Made by a program: the position numbers and the translations under genes. Shown here piece by piece: positions 1 to 6,591 of a stretch of 64,000 nucleotides of DNA. Positions within the stretch are counted from its first letter, which is position 1. Each line of letters starts with the position of its first letter. The stretch spans positions 402,439 through 466,438 of the forward strand of contig NZ_KE387163.1 in NCBI RefSeq assembly GCF_000430545.1, in the 5' to 3' direction. Source of the stretch: Tenacibaculum ovolyticum DSM 18103 (GTDB taxonomy: Bacteria > Bacteroidota > Bacteroidia > Flavobacteriales > Flavobacteriaceae). The notes beneath the pieces were generated by a model. It was not told the DNA's origin, ran no database searches, and saw only the letters and a list, made by a program, of their open reading frames with translations.

Positions 1-1226
1 GGCTTCATTAATGGGTTACTGTCAACCAATTCATCTGGTGTAAATACAGGTGATACTTTTTCTGAGAAGTTAATAATATCAACAAACAAACTTCTCATTA
101 AAATAATTGTTTCAGGGGTTTTATTAACTATATAAGAAAATAATTTTACGGGTCTGTATGGTATATCTCCAACACCGTTTTTATCTAAATCGTACCCTGT
201 GTATGAACTCCAGTAATTATTATCAAATTTATTATCGTTTATTTTACTATTGTAAGAAATATCAAATGAGTTATTCAAAAAATTATTATCCTTAAAAATA
301 TTAGTATAACATGCTCCCGCAATTTTTATTGACCAACCATTACTTATAAAATTATTTTTAAGGTAATTGATTCTTGTAGATCCTTCTACATTTATACCTA
401 TAGTATTTTCTTTAAAAGTATTATTCTCTATTTCTGCATCATAAATCTCTTTTAATAACAATCCATATGAAGCTGTTCCCCAATTTTTTGTAAATGTATT
501 TCCTGTCATTTTTATAAACTTAGAAAACATTACGGCAACTCCTGCCCCATTATTTTTAAAAATATTGTTATGGTATTCGTTTTTATTAGAAAACATGAAG
601 TGTAAACCATAGCGCATGTTATCATGACTATTATTATTTAAAACTTTACTTTCTTTAACAAATTCTAGATAAATACCATCTCTTAAATTATGTGCTTCAT
701 TGTTTTCAACAAGCATATTCGAACAGTTCCATAAATGAATACCATTTCCAGATGCTGATTGGTCTACAGCTTGACTTGAAACGTGGTTATTAATAATCTT
801 ACCATTATGAGATTTTTCAATTAAAAACCCAAAAAATACACTTTCCAATCTATTGTTCTTAAATGTAAAATGATTGCTTTTAGAAATATAAACTGCTGCA
901 TAATCTTTTGTATAACTTTTCCCTGGATTTATAATATTTAATCCAGATACCGAAACACTATCAGATTTTACAACAAGCACATATCCTTTATATTCACCAT
1001 TAATAATAGGCTTACCTTTACCAATTATTTGCAAAGGCTTATCTATTAAAACATTACTTTCTAAATAAGTACCTTTTTGTATAATAATTTTATCGTGGGG
1101 TTTTGCTTTAGCGATGGCATCGGTTAAAGTTTTAACCTTACAAGATGTACACACCTCAATAGTCTGAGAGTAACTATTTAAAGTAAAAATTATGATTCCT
1201 AAAAGTTGAATTATCTTCTTTTGCAT
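1..1226 (-). CDS. nosD: NosD, nitrous oxide reductase maturation protein (3' part missing)
   Basis: NosD is a periplasmic right-handed beta-helix protein that, with the NosFY ABC transporter, helps supply sulfur/copper for the CuZ centre of NosZ. The frame is open from the ATG (complement of 1224-1226) to the window edge, so about 408 codons are visible and the end is cut off. It starts with a signal peptide (MQKKIIQLLGIIIF) and a CTSC motif at about residues 26-29, followed by repeated N-rich beta-helix turns such as NGIHLWNCSNMLVENNEAHN and KNNGAGVAVMF. It is transcribed in the same direction as nosL and nosZ, but a 172-bp gap separates it from nosL, so it may have its own promoter. nosF and nosY are expected just outside the window. 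The family call is confident from the motif pattern and neighbours. Confidence 0.9.
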   Translation of the reverse strand, partial: MQKKIIQLLGIIIFTLNSYSQTIEVCTSCKVKTLTDAIAKAKPHDKIIIQKGTYLESNVLIDKPLQIIGKGKPIINGEYKGYVLVVKSDSVSVSGLNIINPGKSYTKDYAAVYISKSNHFTFKNNRLESVFFGFLIEKSHNGKIINNHVSSQAVDQSASGNGIHLWNCSNMLVENNEAHNLRDGIYLEFVKESKVLNNNSHDNMRYGLHFMFSNKNEYHNNIFKNNGAGVAVMFSKFIKMTGNTFTKNWGTASYGLLLKEIYDAEIENNTFKENTIGINVEGSTRINYLKNNFISNGWSIKIAGACYTNIFKDNNFLNNSFDISYNSKINDNKFDNNYWSSYTGYDLDKNGVGDIPYRPVKLFSYIVNKTPETIILMRSLFVDIINFSEKVSPVFTPDELVDSNPLMK

Positions 1227-1318
1227 TTTGTTATTTAATATTCAAAAATTAGTATCTTTTTTTAATGGTTATATAAAATATTATTCTTCAGAAACATGTA
1301 TCCTTTTTAAACTATTAA

Positions 1319-1332
1319 GAGTATTTATACTC
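1319..1332. promoter_or_regulatory. Small palindrome upstream of nosD
   Basis: GAGTAT-TT-ATACTC is a perfect 6-2-6 inverted repeat about 93 bp upstream of the nosD start, in the nosL-nosD gap. It could be an operator or a weak hairpin. It does not match the TGAT-N4-ATCA boxes at the nos and nap promoters. Confidence 0.25.
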
Positions 1333-1398
1333 CTATTATTAAAAACCTGCCCTAAAAATTAAATTTCAAGACAGATTTATTTAATTTTTAAATATATT

Positions 1399-1833
1399 CT
1401 ATTTCGAAAACCAACTCGTTTTAATTTCTTGCCAGTTAAATATTTTATCAGCATCAACTTTAGTAAATTTTTTAGCTTCTTCTTTTGAAGAAAATGCTGA
1501 TAAATTCGCCCCCATTGGACTTTTTATTGATGGACTAATTAAATATGTAGCTGCTTTTGCATCAATTAATAATGTTGGTTTTAAATAATCTGTAACTAAA
1601 AACAATGCTATTTTATCTATTTTTTTATCGTCTAAGTCATTTAACATACATTCAATAGCATCGTACTTATAAGGTTTTCCTTTTTTAGTAACTATTTGTG
1701 CTGCATGTGCTTTCTCTACAATATTCATCTTACAAAAAGAACAAGCGTCTTTGCCGTATTCAATCTTTGATGGCGCTATTGAACAAGCGAAAATTAGATT
1801 CAACATCAATAAAAATACGATTCCTTTTCTCAT
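1399..1833 (-). CDS. nosL: NosL, copper-binding lipoprotein of nos cluster
   Basis: NosL binds Cu(I) and delivers copper for NosZ maturation on the outer face of a membrane. The 144-residue protein has a lipoprotein signal with the lipobox ending at Cys17 (LIFACS). It then has the family motif CSFCKMNI at about residues 31-38, whose Cys and Met residues are the expected copper ligands, and a downstream YDAIECMLNDL segment typical of NosL. Length is normal for the family. Its ATG overlaps the stop of the upstream membrane-protein gene by 4 nt (ATGA), so translation is coupled. Confidence is high. Confidence 0.92.
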   Translation of the reverse strand: MRKGIVFLLMLNLIFACSIAPSKIEYGKDACSFCKMNIVEKAHAAQIVTKKGKPYKYDAIECMLNDLDDKKIDKIALFLVTDYLKPTLLIDAKAATYLISPSIKSPMGANLSAFSSKEEAKKFTKVDADKIFNWQEIKTSWFSK

Positions 1834-2441
1834 ATATTTTTAGTTTCTTTTTTTCCGACAAAAAATGCAATAATGGTAAGCATCATACCAACAAACATTA
1901 AATAACCTCCTGTGTGTGGTAAAGAAGTAACATCAAAATTTAACATTTTTTGATATCCTAATAATGGTGGCTTATAGCTCATAGGACTACCATCTGGGTT
2001 TACTACTTTTATAATAGCATGCGGATCTAAATCACTTCCGTATGCTGTTAACCATTGATTAAAATCATACATACCTAGCACACCTAAAACGGTCATTAAT
2101 ATAAACCAACCAATAAACCATTTATAGGAAACTTTACCAAAAAAACCAAGTAAACCAATTAACACACCCAGTCCTGCCATACCACCAATTACTTTCGGAA
2201 AAACTGAAAACTCCCACATATCTGCTGGTTTTGGTATTACTTTCATACCAATATAATGATTAAGACCATCAATATTTGTTAAATCAAATTCAGAAACTCC
2301 TTTAATACCATCTATATGAATGTTCATTCCTAAAGGATCTGGATATTGCGGAGCACCAAGCATAATGTTCCATAAAGGAAACTTGAATAAACTCAATAAT
2401 AGTAAAGAGCCGATAATCATAATAATACCTGCTTTTTTCAT
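1830..2441 (-). CDS. nos-cluster membrane protein of unknown function
   Basis: This is a 203-residue protein with about four hydrophobic segments (roughly residues 5-22, 83-103, 107-125 and 180-197) and a soluble loop between the first and second that contains LGMNIHIDGIKG. I believe similar proteins sit between nosZ and nosL in clade II nos clusters of Bacteroidota, but I know no assigned reaction. Its position suggests a role in NosZ maturation or electron supply. It is co-translated with nosL (4-nt overlap). The 128 bp between it and nosZ hold hairpins, so its level is probably lower than that of nosZ. Confidence 0.75.
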   Translation of the reverse strand: MKKAGIIMIIGSLLLLSLFKFPLWNIMLGAPQYPDPLGMNIHIDGIKGVSEFDLTNIDGLNHYIGMKVIPKPADMWEFSVFPKVIGGMAGLGVLIGLLGFFGKVSYKWFIGWFILMTVLGVLGMYDFNQWLTAYGSDLDPHAIIKVVNPDGSPMSYKPPLLGYQKMLNFDVTSLPHTGGYLMFVGMMLTIIAFFVGKKETKNI

Positions 2442-2454
2442 CTGTGTGTTTTTT

Positions 2455-2470
2455 AAACCTAAGAAGGTTT
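2455..2470 (-). other. Small hairpin just upstream of the nos membrane-protein gene
   Basis: AAACCT-aaga-AGGTTT forms a 6-bp stem 14 bp upstream of the start codon at 2441. On the minus strand it is followed by an A-rich stretch rather than a U-tract. It may shape the mRNA 5' end after processing. Function is not known. Confidence 0.3.
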
Positions 2471-2498
2471 TTATTTAGTATCTTTAGTTTTTAAAGAA

Positions 2499-2541
2499 GG
2501 CTGCTTGATAACTAAATATCAACCTATAAAATCAAGCAGCC
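2499..2541 (-). terminator. Stem-loop after nosZ (partial terminator or mRNA-stabilising hairpin)
   Basis: GGCTGCTTGAT (2499-2509) and ATCAAGCAGCC (2531-2541) are a perfect 11-bp inverted repeat with a 21-nt loop, 29 bp past the nosZ stop. No clean U-tract follows on the minus strand. Partial termination or 3' protection of nosZ mRNA is therefore more likely than full termination. Confidence 0.55.
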
Positions 2542-2569
2542 AAATCAACTAAAAATCAATTATAATTTA

Positions 2570-4531
2570 TTATTCACCATCTAAAGACCAAGATAATTTT
2601 ATGTCTGAGTTTTTTGGTGAAACTCTAATATACCCTTGCATTTCTTGATGTAATGCTGAACAGAAATCTGTACAATAAAAAGGCCAAACACCTACTTTTT
2701 TAGGATACCATGTAAGCGTTTTTGTTTGCCCTGGCATTATTAATAATTCAGAATTATTAGCTCCAATCATTGCAAATCCATGCGGTACATCAAAATCTTG
2801 TTCATGGTTTGTGATATGAAAGTATACTTTATCTCCTACTTTAACACCTTCAATATTATCTGGTGTAAAGTGAGATCGAATCATAGACATATAAATATGT
2901 ACGTCTTTCCCTTCTCTTACTACTTTTGCGTCTGCTGGTGATGTAATAGCATACGGATGCTTATTTTCATCTAACCTATAGAATTTTTTAGAATTATTTT
3001 TTATAATATCTGCTGGTATTGCAGCTGCATAATGGGGCTCACCATGTGTTGGGAAATCTAATAATAGCTCCATTTTCTCACCTGATATATCATATAATTG
3101 CGCAGAGTGTTCTAATTCTGGTCCCGTTGGTAAATAACGATCTTTTGTAATTTTATTCATTGCAAACATATACTTACCAAAAGGTTTTCTTGAGTTACCT
3201 CCAGGAATTGTTAAGTGACCTACCGAATAATAAGTTGGTTTTCTATCAATTACTTCCCATGTTCCTAATTTCCATTTTACAACTTCAGAAGAAATAAAGA
3301 AAGTAGTATATGCGTTACCTAAACCATCAAACTCTGTATGTAACGGCCCTAAACCTCCAGACTTAACAGAACCGGCTAAAACATCTTCATAATTTAAAAT
3401 AGGAATTCCATAAGCTTCACCATCAAATTTTTTATTTTCGATAGCTTCTAACATTTTAGAAAAAGAGTGAATTGTTAAATCTGCCGATAACTTTCCATTA
3501 CCAATAATATACTCACCTGTTGGGTCTACATCACAACCATGTGGTGATTTTGGAGTTGGTAAAAAATAAATAGCTCCAGGAATATCTGCCGGATTAACCG
3601 TTAATACTTCTTTTACCATTGTAGATGTTGCAGTATGAGTATGCTCATCATATACATTATGTGCATAGTTTGTTAGCATTTTAGTACCACCTCCATTATC
3701 TACATATTCTTCAATTTTTTTCCAGTTAATAGCTGCAATAAAATCTTTATCATTTTGTGAAGCATTTACTTCTAATAAAGTACTTGCTTCCTCAGTATTA
3801 TAGGTAGTAAAGAAAAACCATCCATGAGATTTATCTCTACCAGGGTGAGAAAGATCGTAGTTAAAACCTGGCATTAGTATTTGGAATTTAATTCCCATTC
3901 TACCTGTTTCTTTATCTACTTTTATAAAAGATAAAGCTCCTTTAAAATTCCCTTTATATTCATTAATAGGCACATCAACCTGTGGTACTGGAACAGAAAA
4001 ACGTGTTCCTGCAACGACATACTCTGTATTTTCAGTAATAAATGAAGAACTATGGTTACCTGCACTATTAGGTACTTCTATAATTTCTTCAGTCTCAAAA
4101 GTTGTAAGACTAATCCTTGCAATACGTGGTGTGTTATTACCATTTATAAATATCCAACGTCCGTCTAAAACTCCATTCGTTTGAGAAATATCTGGATGGT
4201 GAGAATCATCCCAAGGTATTTGACCAAAAGAAGTATTTAACATTGGTTTTGTTTCTTCAGAATATCCATAACCTGTAGTTGGGAATTGAGAAAAAACAGG
4301 AATTTCTTTAAACATTCTACCTGAAGGTAAACCGTAAACTGTTAAGTTACCACTATAACCTCCTGATATAAATGCATAATGCGAATCGTGTTCACCTGGT
4401 GCAACATATACCTTTTCTGCTTTACTACTATTTAAAGCACTTTTATTACTATTATTACCTTTATTACCACAACTTACAAACAAAAAAGAAGTTGATAAAA
4501 TTAATATTAAAAATTTAAAACTTGTTCTCAT
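2570..4531 (-). CDS. nosZ: Nitrous oxide reductase, clade II (Sec-type)
   Basis: NosZ reduces N2O to N2 outside the cytoplasmic membrane, taking electrons from cytochrome c. The 653-residue protein has a Sec/lipoprotein-like signal (FVSC, Cys21) and no twin-arginine motif, which marks clade II. The seven-bladed propeller region carries CuZ histidines such as DDSHHP (His111, His112). The C-terminal cupredoxin domain has the CuA ligands in YCTDFCSALHQEM (Cys620, Cys624, His628, Met631), with a further His in the PHGFAM segment. Length and metal motifs are complete. It lies 24 bp downstream of a cytochrome c gene that is a likely electron donor. The lipobox suggests membrane anchoring, which should be checked. 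Confidence 0.97.
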   Translation of the reverse strand: MRTSFKFLILILSTSFLFVSCGNKGNNSNKSALNSSKAEKVYVAPGEHDSHYAFISGGYSGNLTVYGLPSGRMFKEIPVFSQFPTTGYGYSEETKPMLNTSFGQIPWDDSHHPDISQTNGVLDGRWIFINGNNTPRIARISLTTFETEEIIEVPNSAGNHSSSFITENTEYVVAGTRFSVPVPQVDVPINEYKGNFKGALSFIKVDKETGRMGIKFQILMPGFNYDLSHPGRDKSHGWFFFTTYNTEEASTLLEVNASQNDKDFIAAINWKKIEEYVDNGGGTKMLTNYAHNVYDEHTHTATSTMVKEVLTVNPADIPGAIYFLPTPKSPHGCDVDPTGEYIIGNGKLSADLTIHSFSKMLEAIENKKFDGEAYGIPILNYEDVLAGSVKSGGLGPLHTEFDGLGNAYTTFFISSEVVKWKLGTWEVIDRKPTYYSVGHLTIPGGNSRKPFGKYMFAMNKITKDRYLPTGPELEHSAQLYDISGEKMELLLDFPTHGEPHYAAAIPADIIKNNSKKFYRLDENKHPYAITSPADAKVVREGKDVHIYMSMIRSHFTPDNIEGVKVGDKVYFHITNHEQDFDVPHGFAMIGANNSELLIMPGQTKTLTWYPKKVGVWPFYCTDFCSALHQEMQGYIRVSPKNSDIKLSWSLDGE

Positions 4532-4555
4532 CAGTGTTTATTTTATAATTAATTA

Positions 4556-5062
4556 TTATAATGTTCTAAAAAACTCTAGAACCTGCCTCGCTTCTTCTTT
4601 AGAAAGATTTTGATTGGCCATAGGTGAACCATTAAACTTCATTAATAACTCTTTTGCTATTGGATCATTCTTAACCATTTCGTCAGGATTTAAAATCATA
4701 TTCATTACCCATTCAGGTGAACGTCTTTTTAAAATATCTGTAGGGTTTGGACCAATAAATTTTCTATTTGTTCTATGACAAGCTGAACATTTACTTTTAA
4801 AAACTTTAGCTCCTTTATCTGCCATAGCTTTATCTATTGTTTCAGCTAATTCTACCGACTTAATAGGCCCAATACCTTTGTTATTTAAATCTATTGTTCC
4901 TGCTTCTTTAACTTTTTTAGTTGTTGTTTTTTTAGTTTCTGTTTTTTTTACCGCTGCTTTTTTTGCAGGTTTTTTATTATTTGAGGTATCCTTTTTTTCT
5001 CCACCTCCACAACTAACAAATAATGTAATTAACATTATCATTAACACATTTTGTAATCTCAT
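4556..5062 (-). CDS. Monohaem cytochrome c lipoprotein of the nos operon
   Basis: This is a 168-residue protein with a lipobox (FVSC, Cys18), then a Lys/Thr/Ala-rich linker (about residues 28-52), then a class I cytochrome c domain. The haem site is CSACH (residues 92-96) and the probable axial Met is in GSPMANQ (Met148). The flexible linker would let a lipid-anchored haem domain reach partner proteins. Its place between the fasciclin gene and nosZ (22 and 24 bp gaps) suggests it passes electrons to the CuA site of NosZ. Family and haem site are clear; the redox partner is inferred. Confidence 0.88.
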   Translation of the reverse strand: MRLQNVLMIMLITLFVSCGGGEKKDTSNNKKPAKKAAVKKTETKKTTTKKVKEAGTIDLNNKGIGPIKSVELAETIDKAMADKGAKVFKSKCSACHRTNRKFIGPNPTDILKRRSPEWVMNMILNPDEMVKNDPIAKELLMKFNGSPMANQNLSKEEARQVLEFFRTL

Positions 5063-5083
5063 TTTATATTGATTTTTAGATTA

Positions 5084-5656
5084 TTATTTATCACTTGGCA
5101 CTAATACGTCTCCAATAACATGTATCCAACCATTACTAACTTTTACAGATTTTAAAATTTTGGTTCCTCCAACAAATAATCCATCTTCTTTTTTAGTAAC
5201 TTCTAAATATTCTCCAGATGCCATATAAAGTTTTCTGTTTTTTCGTACGTTTTTCTCTAAAGTAGCAACAGTATAATTTGCTGGAGCAACATGATTTTTT
5301 AAGATAAATGATAGTTTTGATTTATTTTCAGGCTTTAATAATGTTGCTACAGTTCCTTCTGGTAGTTTATCAAAAGCTCCATTTACAGGTGCAAAAACAG
5401 TTAATGGACCTGCATTTACTAAAGTATTTTCTAAATCAGCAGCTTTAACAGCAACAACTAATGTTTTAAAGTCTTCTAAAGAAGCTGCTACTTGTAGCGC
5501 ATTAGGTTCAGAATCTTCATCTACCACAGCTGATTGCCCTTTATGTGCTTTCTCTGTAGTTGCATTAGTGCCATTAATAGTTTCTTTTTTTGTCTCTTTA
5601 CATGAAAAAAATGCAAAACATATGAATAGTGTTAAAATTGAAATTTTTGTTCTCAT
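5084..5656 (-). CDS. Fasciclin (FAS1) domain lipoprotein, first gene of nos operon
   Basis: This is a 190-residue protein with a lipoprotein signal (FFSC, Cys19) and one FAS1 domain over about residues 55-188. The domain shows the family's pattern of LVNAGPLTVFAPVNGAFDKL (H1-like motif) and a C-terminal VIGDVLVPS (H2-like motif). FAS1 domains are usually adhesion or ligand-binding modules. It is the promoter-proximal gene of the nosZ transcription unit, directly under the shared palindromic operator, so it is probably made under denitrifying conditions. Its role in N2O respiration is not established. Confidence 0.88.
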   Translation of the reverse strand: MRTKISILTLFICFAFFSCKETKKETINGTNATTEKAHKGQSAVVDEDSEPNALQVAASLEDFKTLVVAVKAADLENTLVNAGPLTVFAPVNGAFDKLPEGTVATLLKPENKSKLSFILKNHVAPANYTVATLEKNVRKNRKLYMASGEYLEVTKKEDGLFVGGTKILKSVKVSNGWIHVIGDVLVPSDK

Positions 5657-5679
5657 CAGTTGACTTTTTAAATTCTACA

Positions 5680-5687
5680 CAAAATTA
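5680..5687 (-). promoter_or_regulatory. -7 element of nos operon promoter
   Basis: Read on the minus strand this is TAATTTTG, a perfect match to the Bacteroidota -7 consensus TAnnTTTG, 24-31 bp upstream of the fasciclin start codon. Its last G (5680) lies 36.5 bp from the centre of the palindrome at 5710-5723, which would put that palindrome near -42 from the start of transcription. Confidence 0.65.
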
Positions 5688-5709
5688 AAGCAGCTGATTC
5701 TTTAAAAAT

Positions 5710-5723
5710 ATGATTAATATCAT
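5710..5723. promoter_or_regulatory. Crp/Fnr-type operator of the nos operon
   Basis: ATGAT-TAAT-ATCAT contains the Fnr/DNR/NnrR core TGAT-N4-ATCA. The arms extend by one base to TATGAT/ATCATA (5709-5724). It differs from the nap box at 6281-6294 at one of 14 positions. A class II activator site is inferred from its position near -42. The regulator itself is not encoded in the window. Confidence 0.7.
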
Positions 5724-5752
5724 ACAAAAAGACTTTTTTATCTTTTATTAAT

Positions 5753-6085
5753 TTATAAAAATTTTAATACTTGTTTATCTAAATGTTTCCATGAATTAAC
5801 ATTTATCGTTTCAAAAACAGCTATCATTTTAACTCCATAAGCTGTTAATTTTGTACCTCCCCCACTAACTCCTCCGACACTTTTAATAACCACAGGTTCA
5901 ATTGCATTATTATTAACAGATTCGATCAAGCTCCAAGCTTTTTTATATGAAATACCAAGCTCTTTAGCCGATTTAGATAAAGACTTAGTACTGTTTATCG
6001 ATTTTAATAATTTGACCCTTCCATCTCCCAAAAAAACATTGCCATCTACTTCAATCCAAATTTTACTTTTAATTTTATATTCCAT
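5753..6085 (-). CDS. ModE-like winged-helix regulator, DNA-binding domain only
   Basis: This 110-residue protein matches the N-terminal helix-turn-helix domain of the molybdate regulator ModE. Visible hallmarks are GDGRVKLLKSI at the start, SLSKSAKELGISYKKAWSLIE as the helix-turn-helix (about residues 36-56), and a GGVSGGGTKLTAYG wing (about 75-89). The C-terminal molbindin domains that sense molybdate are absent; the gene ends normally after the DNA-binding domain. It lies between the nos and nap operons. Nap needs molybdenum, so a role in Mo-cofactor or nap control is plausible. Its own promoter carries the shared palindrome. Confidence 0.85.
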   Translation of the reverse strand: MEYKIKSKIWIEVDGNVFLGDGRVKLLKSINSTKSLSKSAKELGISYKKAWSLIESVNNNAIEPVVIKSVGGVSGGGTKLTAYGVKMIAVFETINVNSWKHLDKQVLKFL

Positions 6086-6103
6086 AAATAAATATTAGTT
6101 CAT

Positions 6104-6111
6104 CAAAAATA
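6104..6111 (-). promoter_or_regulatory. -7 element of the modE-like gene
   Basis: Read on the minus strand this is TATTTTTG, a perfect TAnnTTTG match, 19-26 bp upstream of the start codon at 6085. Its final G (6104) is 36.5 bp from the centre of the palindrome at 6134-6147, the same spacing as at the nos and nap promoters. Confidence 0.6.
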
Positions 6112-6133
6112 ATGCTATAGATAAACCTAAACT

Positions 6134-6147
6134 ATGACATAAATCAT
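6134..6147. promoter_or_regulatory. Crp/Fnr-type operator of the modE-like gene
   Basis: ATGAC-ATAA-ATCAT is a one-mismatch version of the palindromes at 5710-5723 and 6281-6294. Its exact distance to the -7 element argues that it is a real site despite the mismatch. Confidence 0.6.
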
Positions 6148-6280
6148 CCTATTGGGTTACCTATTTATAATCATAACAAATTGAATACTTATCTCATTTT
6201 CAAATAATAGCTAAACACCTTATAAACAAAGGGTATAGATATATTTCGCTATTTCTTAAAAAACATAACGCCTTGATTTA

Positions 6281-6294
6281 ATGATAAATATCAT
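6281..6294. promoter_or_regulatory. Crp/Fnr-type operator of the nap operon
   Basis: ATGAT-AAAT-ATCAT holds the core TGAT-N4-ATCA. The TTTG of the -7 element lies at 6321-6324 (preceded by CTAA rather than TAnn), with its G 36.5 bp from the palindrome centre. It is 54 bp upstream of the napD start. Control by a Crp/Fnr-family NO or oxygen regulator is inferred. Confidence 0.68.
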
Positions 6295-6347
6295 GTAAAT
6301 TATGTTTTTAAATTCTCTAATTTGTACTAGAATTAAACAACTATTTT

Positions 6348-6584
6348 ATGCCTATTAAAAGTTATTTAGCACACCCTCATGATGGAAAAAAGGAAGAGCT
6401 TCAGCAAGCAATTTCAATTTTAAAAGGATGTGAAATAATTCCTGCAGAAAATGAAAATGTACTTGTTGTTCTCACAGAAACACAAGATGATGCAGAAGAT
6501 AAAAGTTTAAAAGAAACTATAGAAACCATTAAAAGTTTAAAATTACTTGCCTTGGTTTCTGGATTTAATACACCAATAAAATAA
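6348..6584 (+). CDS. napD: NapD-like chaperone of periplasmic nitrate reductase
   Basis: NapD is a small ferredoxin-fold cytoplasmic protein that binds the Tat signal of NapA and delays export until cofactor is inserted. This 78-residue protein has the usual NapD size. It shows the pattern of a conserved start (PIKSYLAHPHDGKKEEL), a central GCEIIPAENENVLVVLTE strand pair and a LKLLALVSGFNT end. It is the first gene of the nap operon and ends 7 bp before napA, which fits the role. Family assignment rests on fold pattern, size and position. Confidence 0.82.
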   Translation: MPIKSYLAHPHDGKKEELQQAISILKGCEIIPAENENVLVVLTETQDDAEDKSLKETIETIKSLKLLALVSGFNTPIK

Positions 6585-6591
6585 ATAAGAT

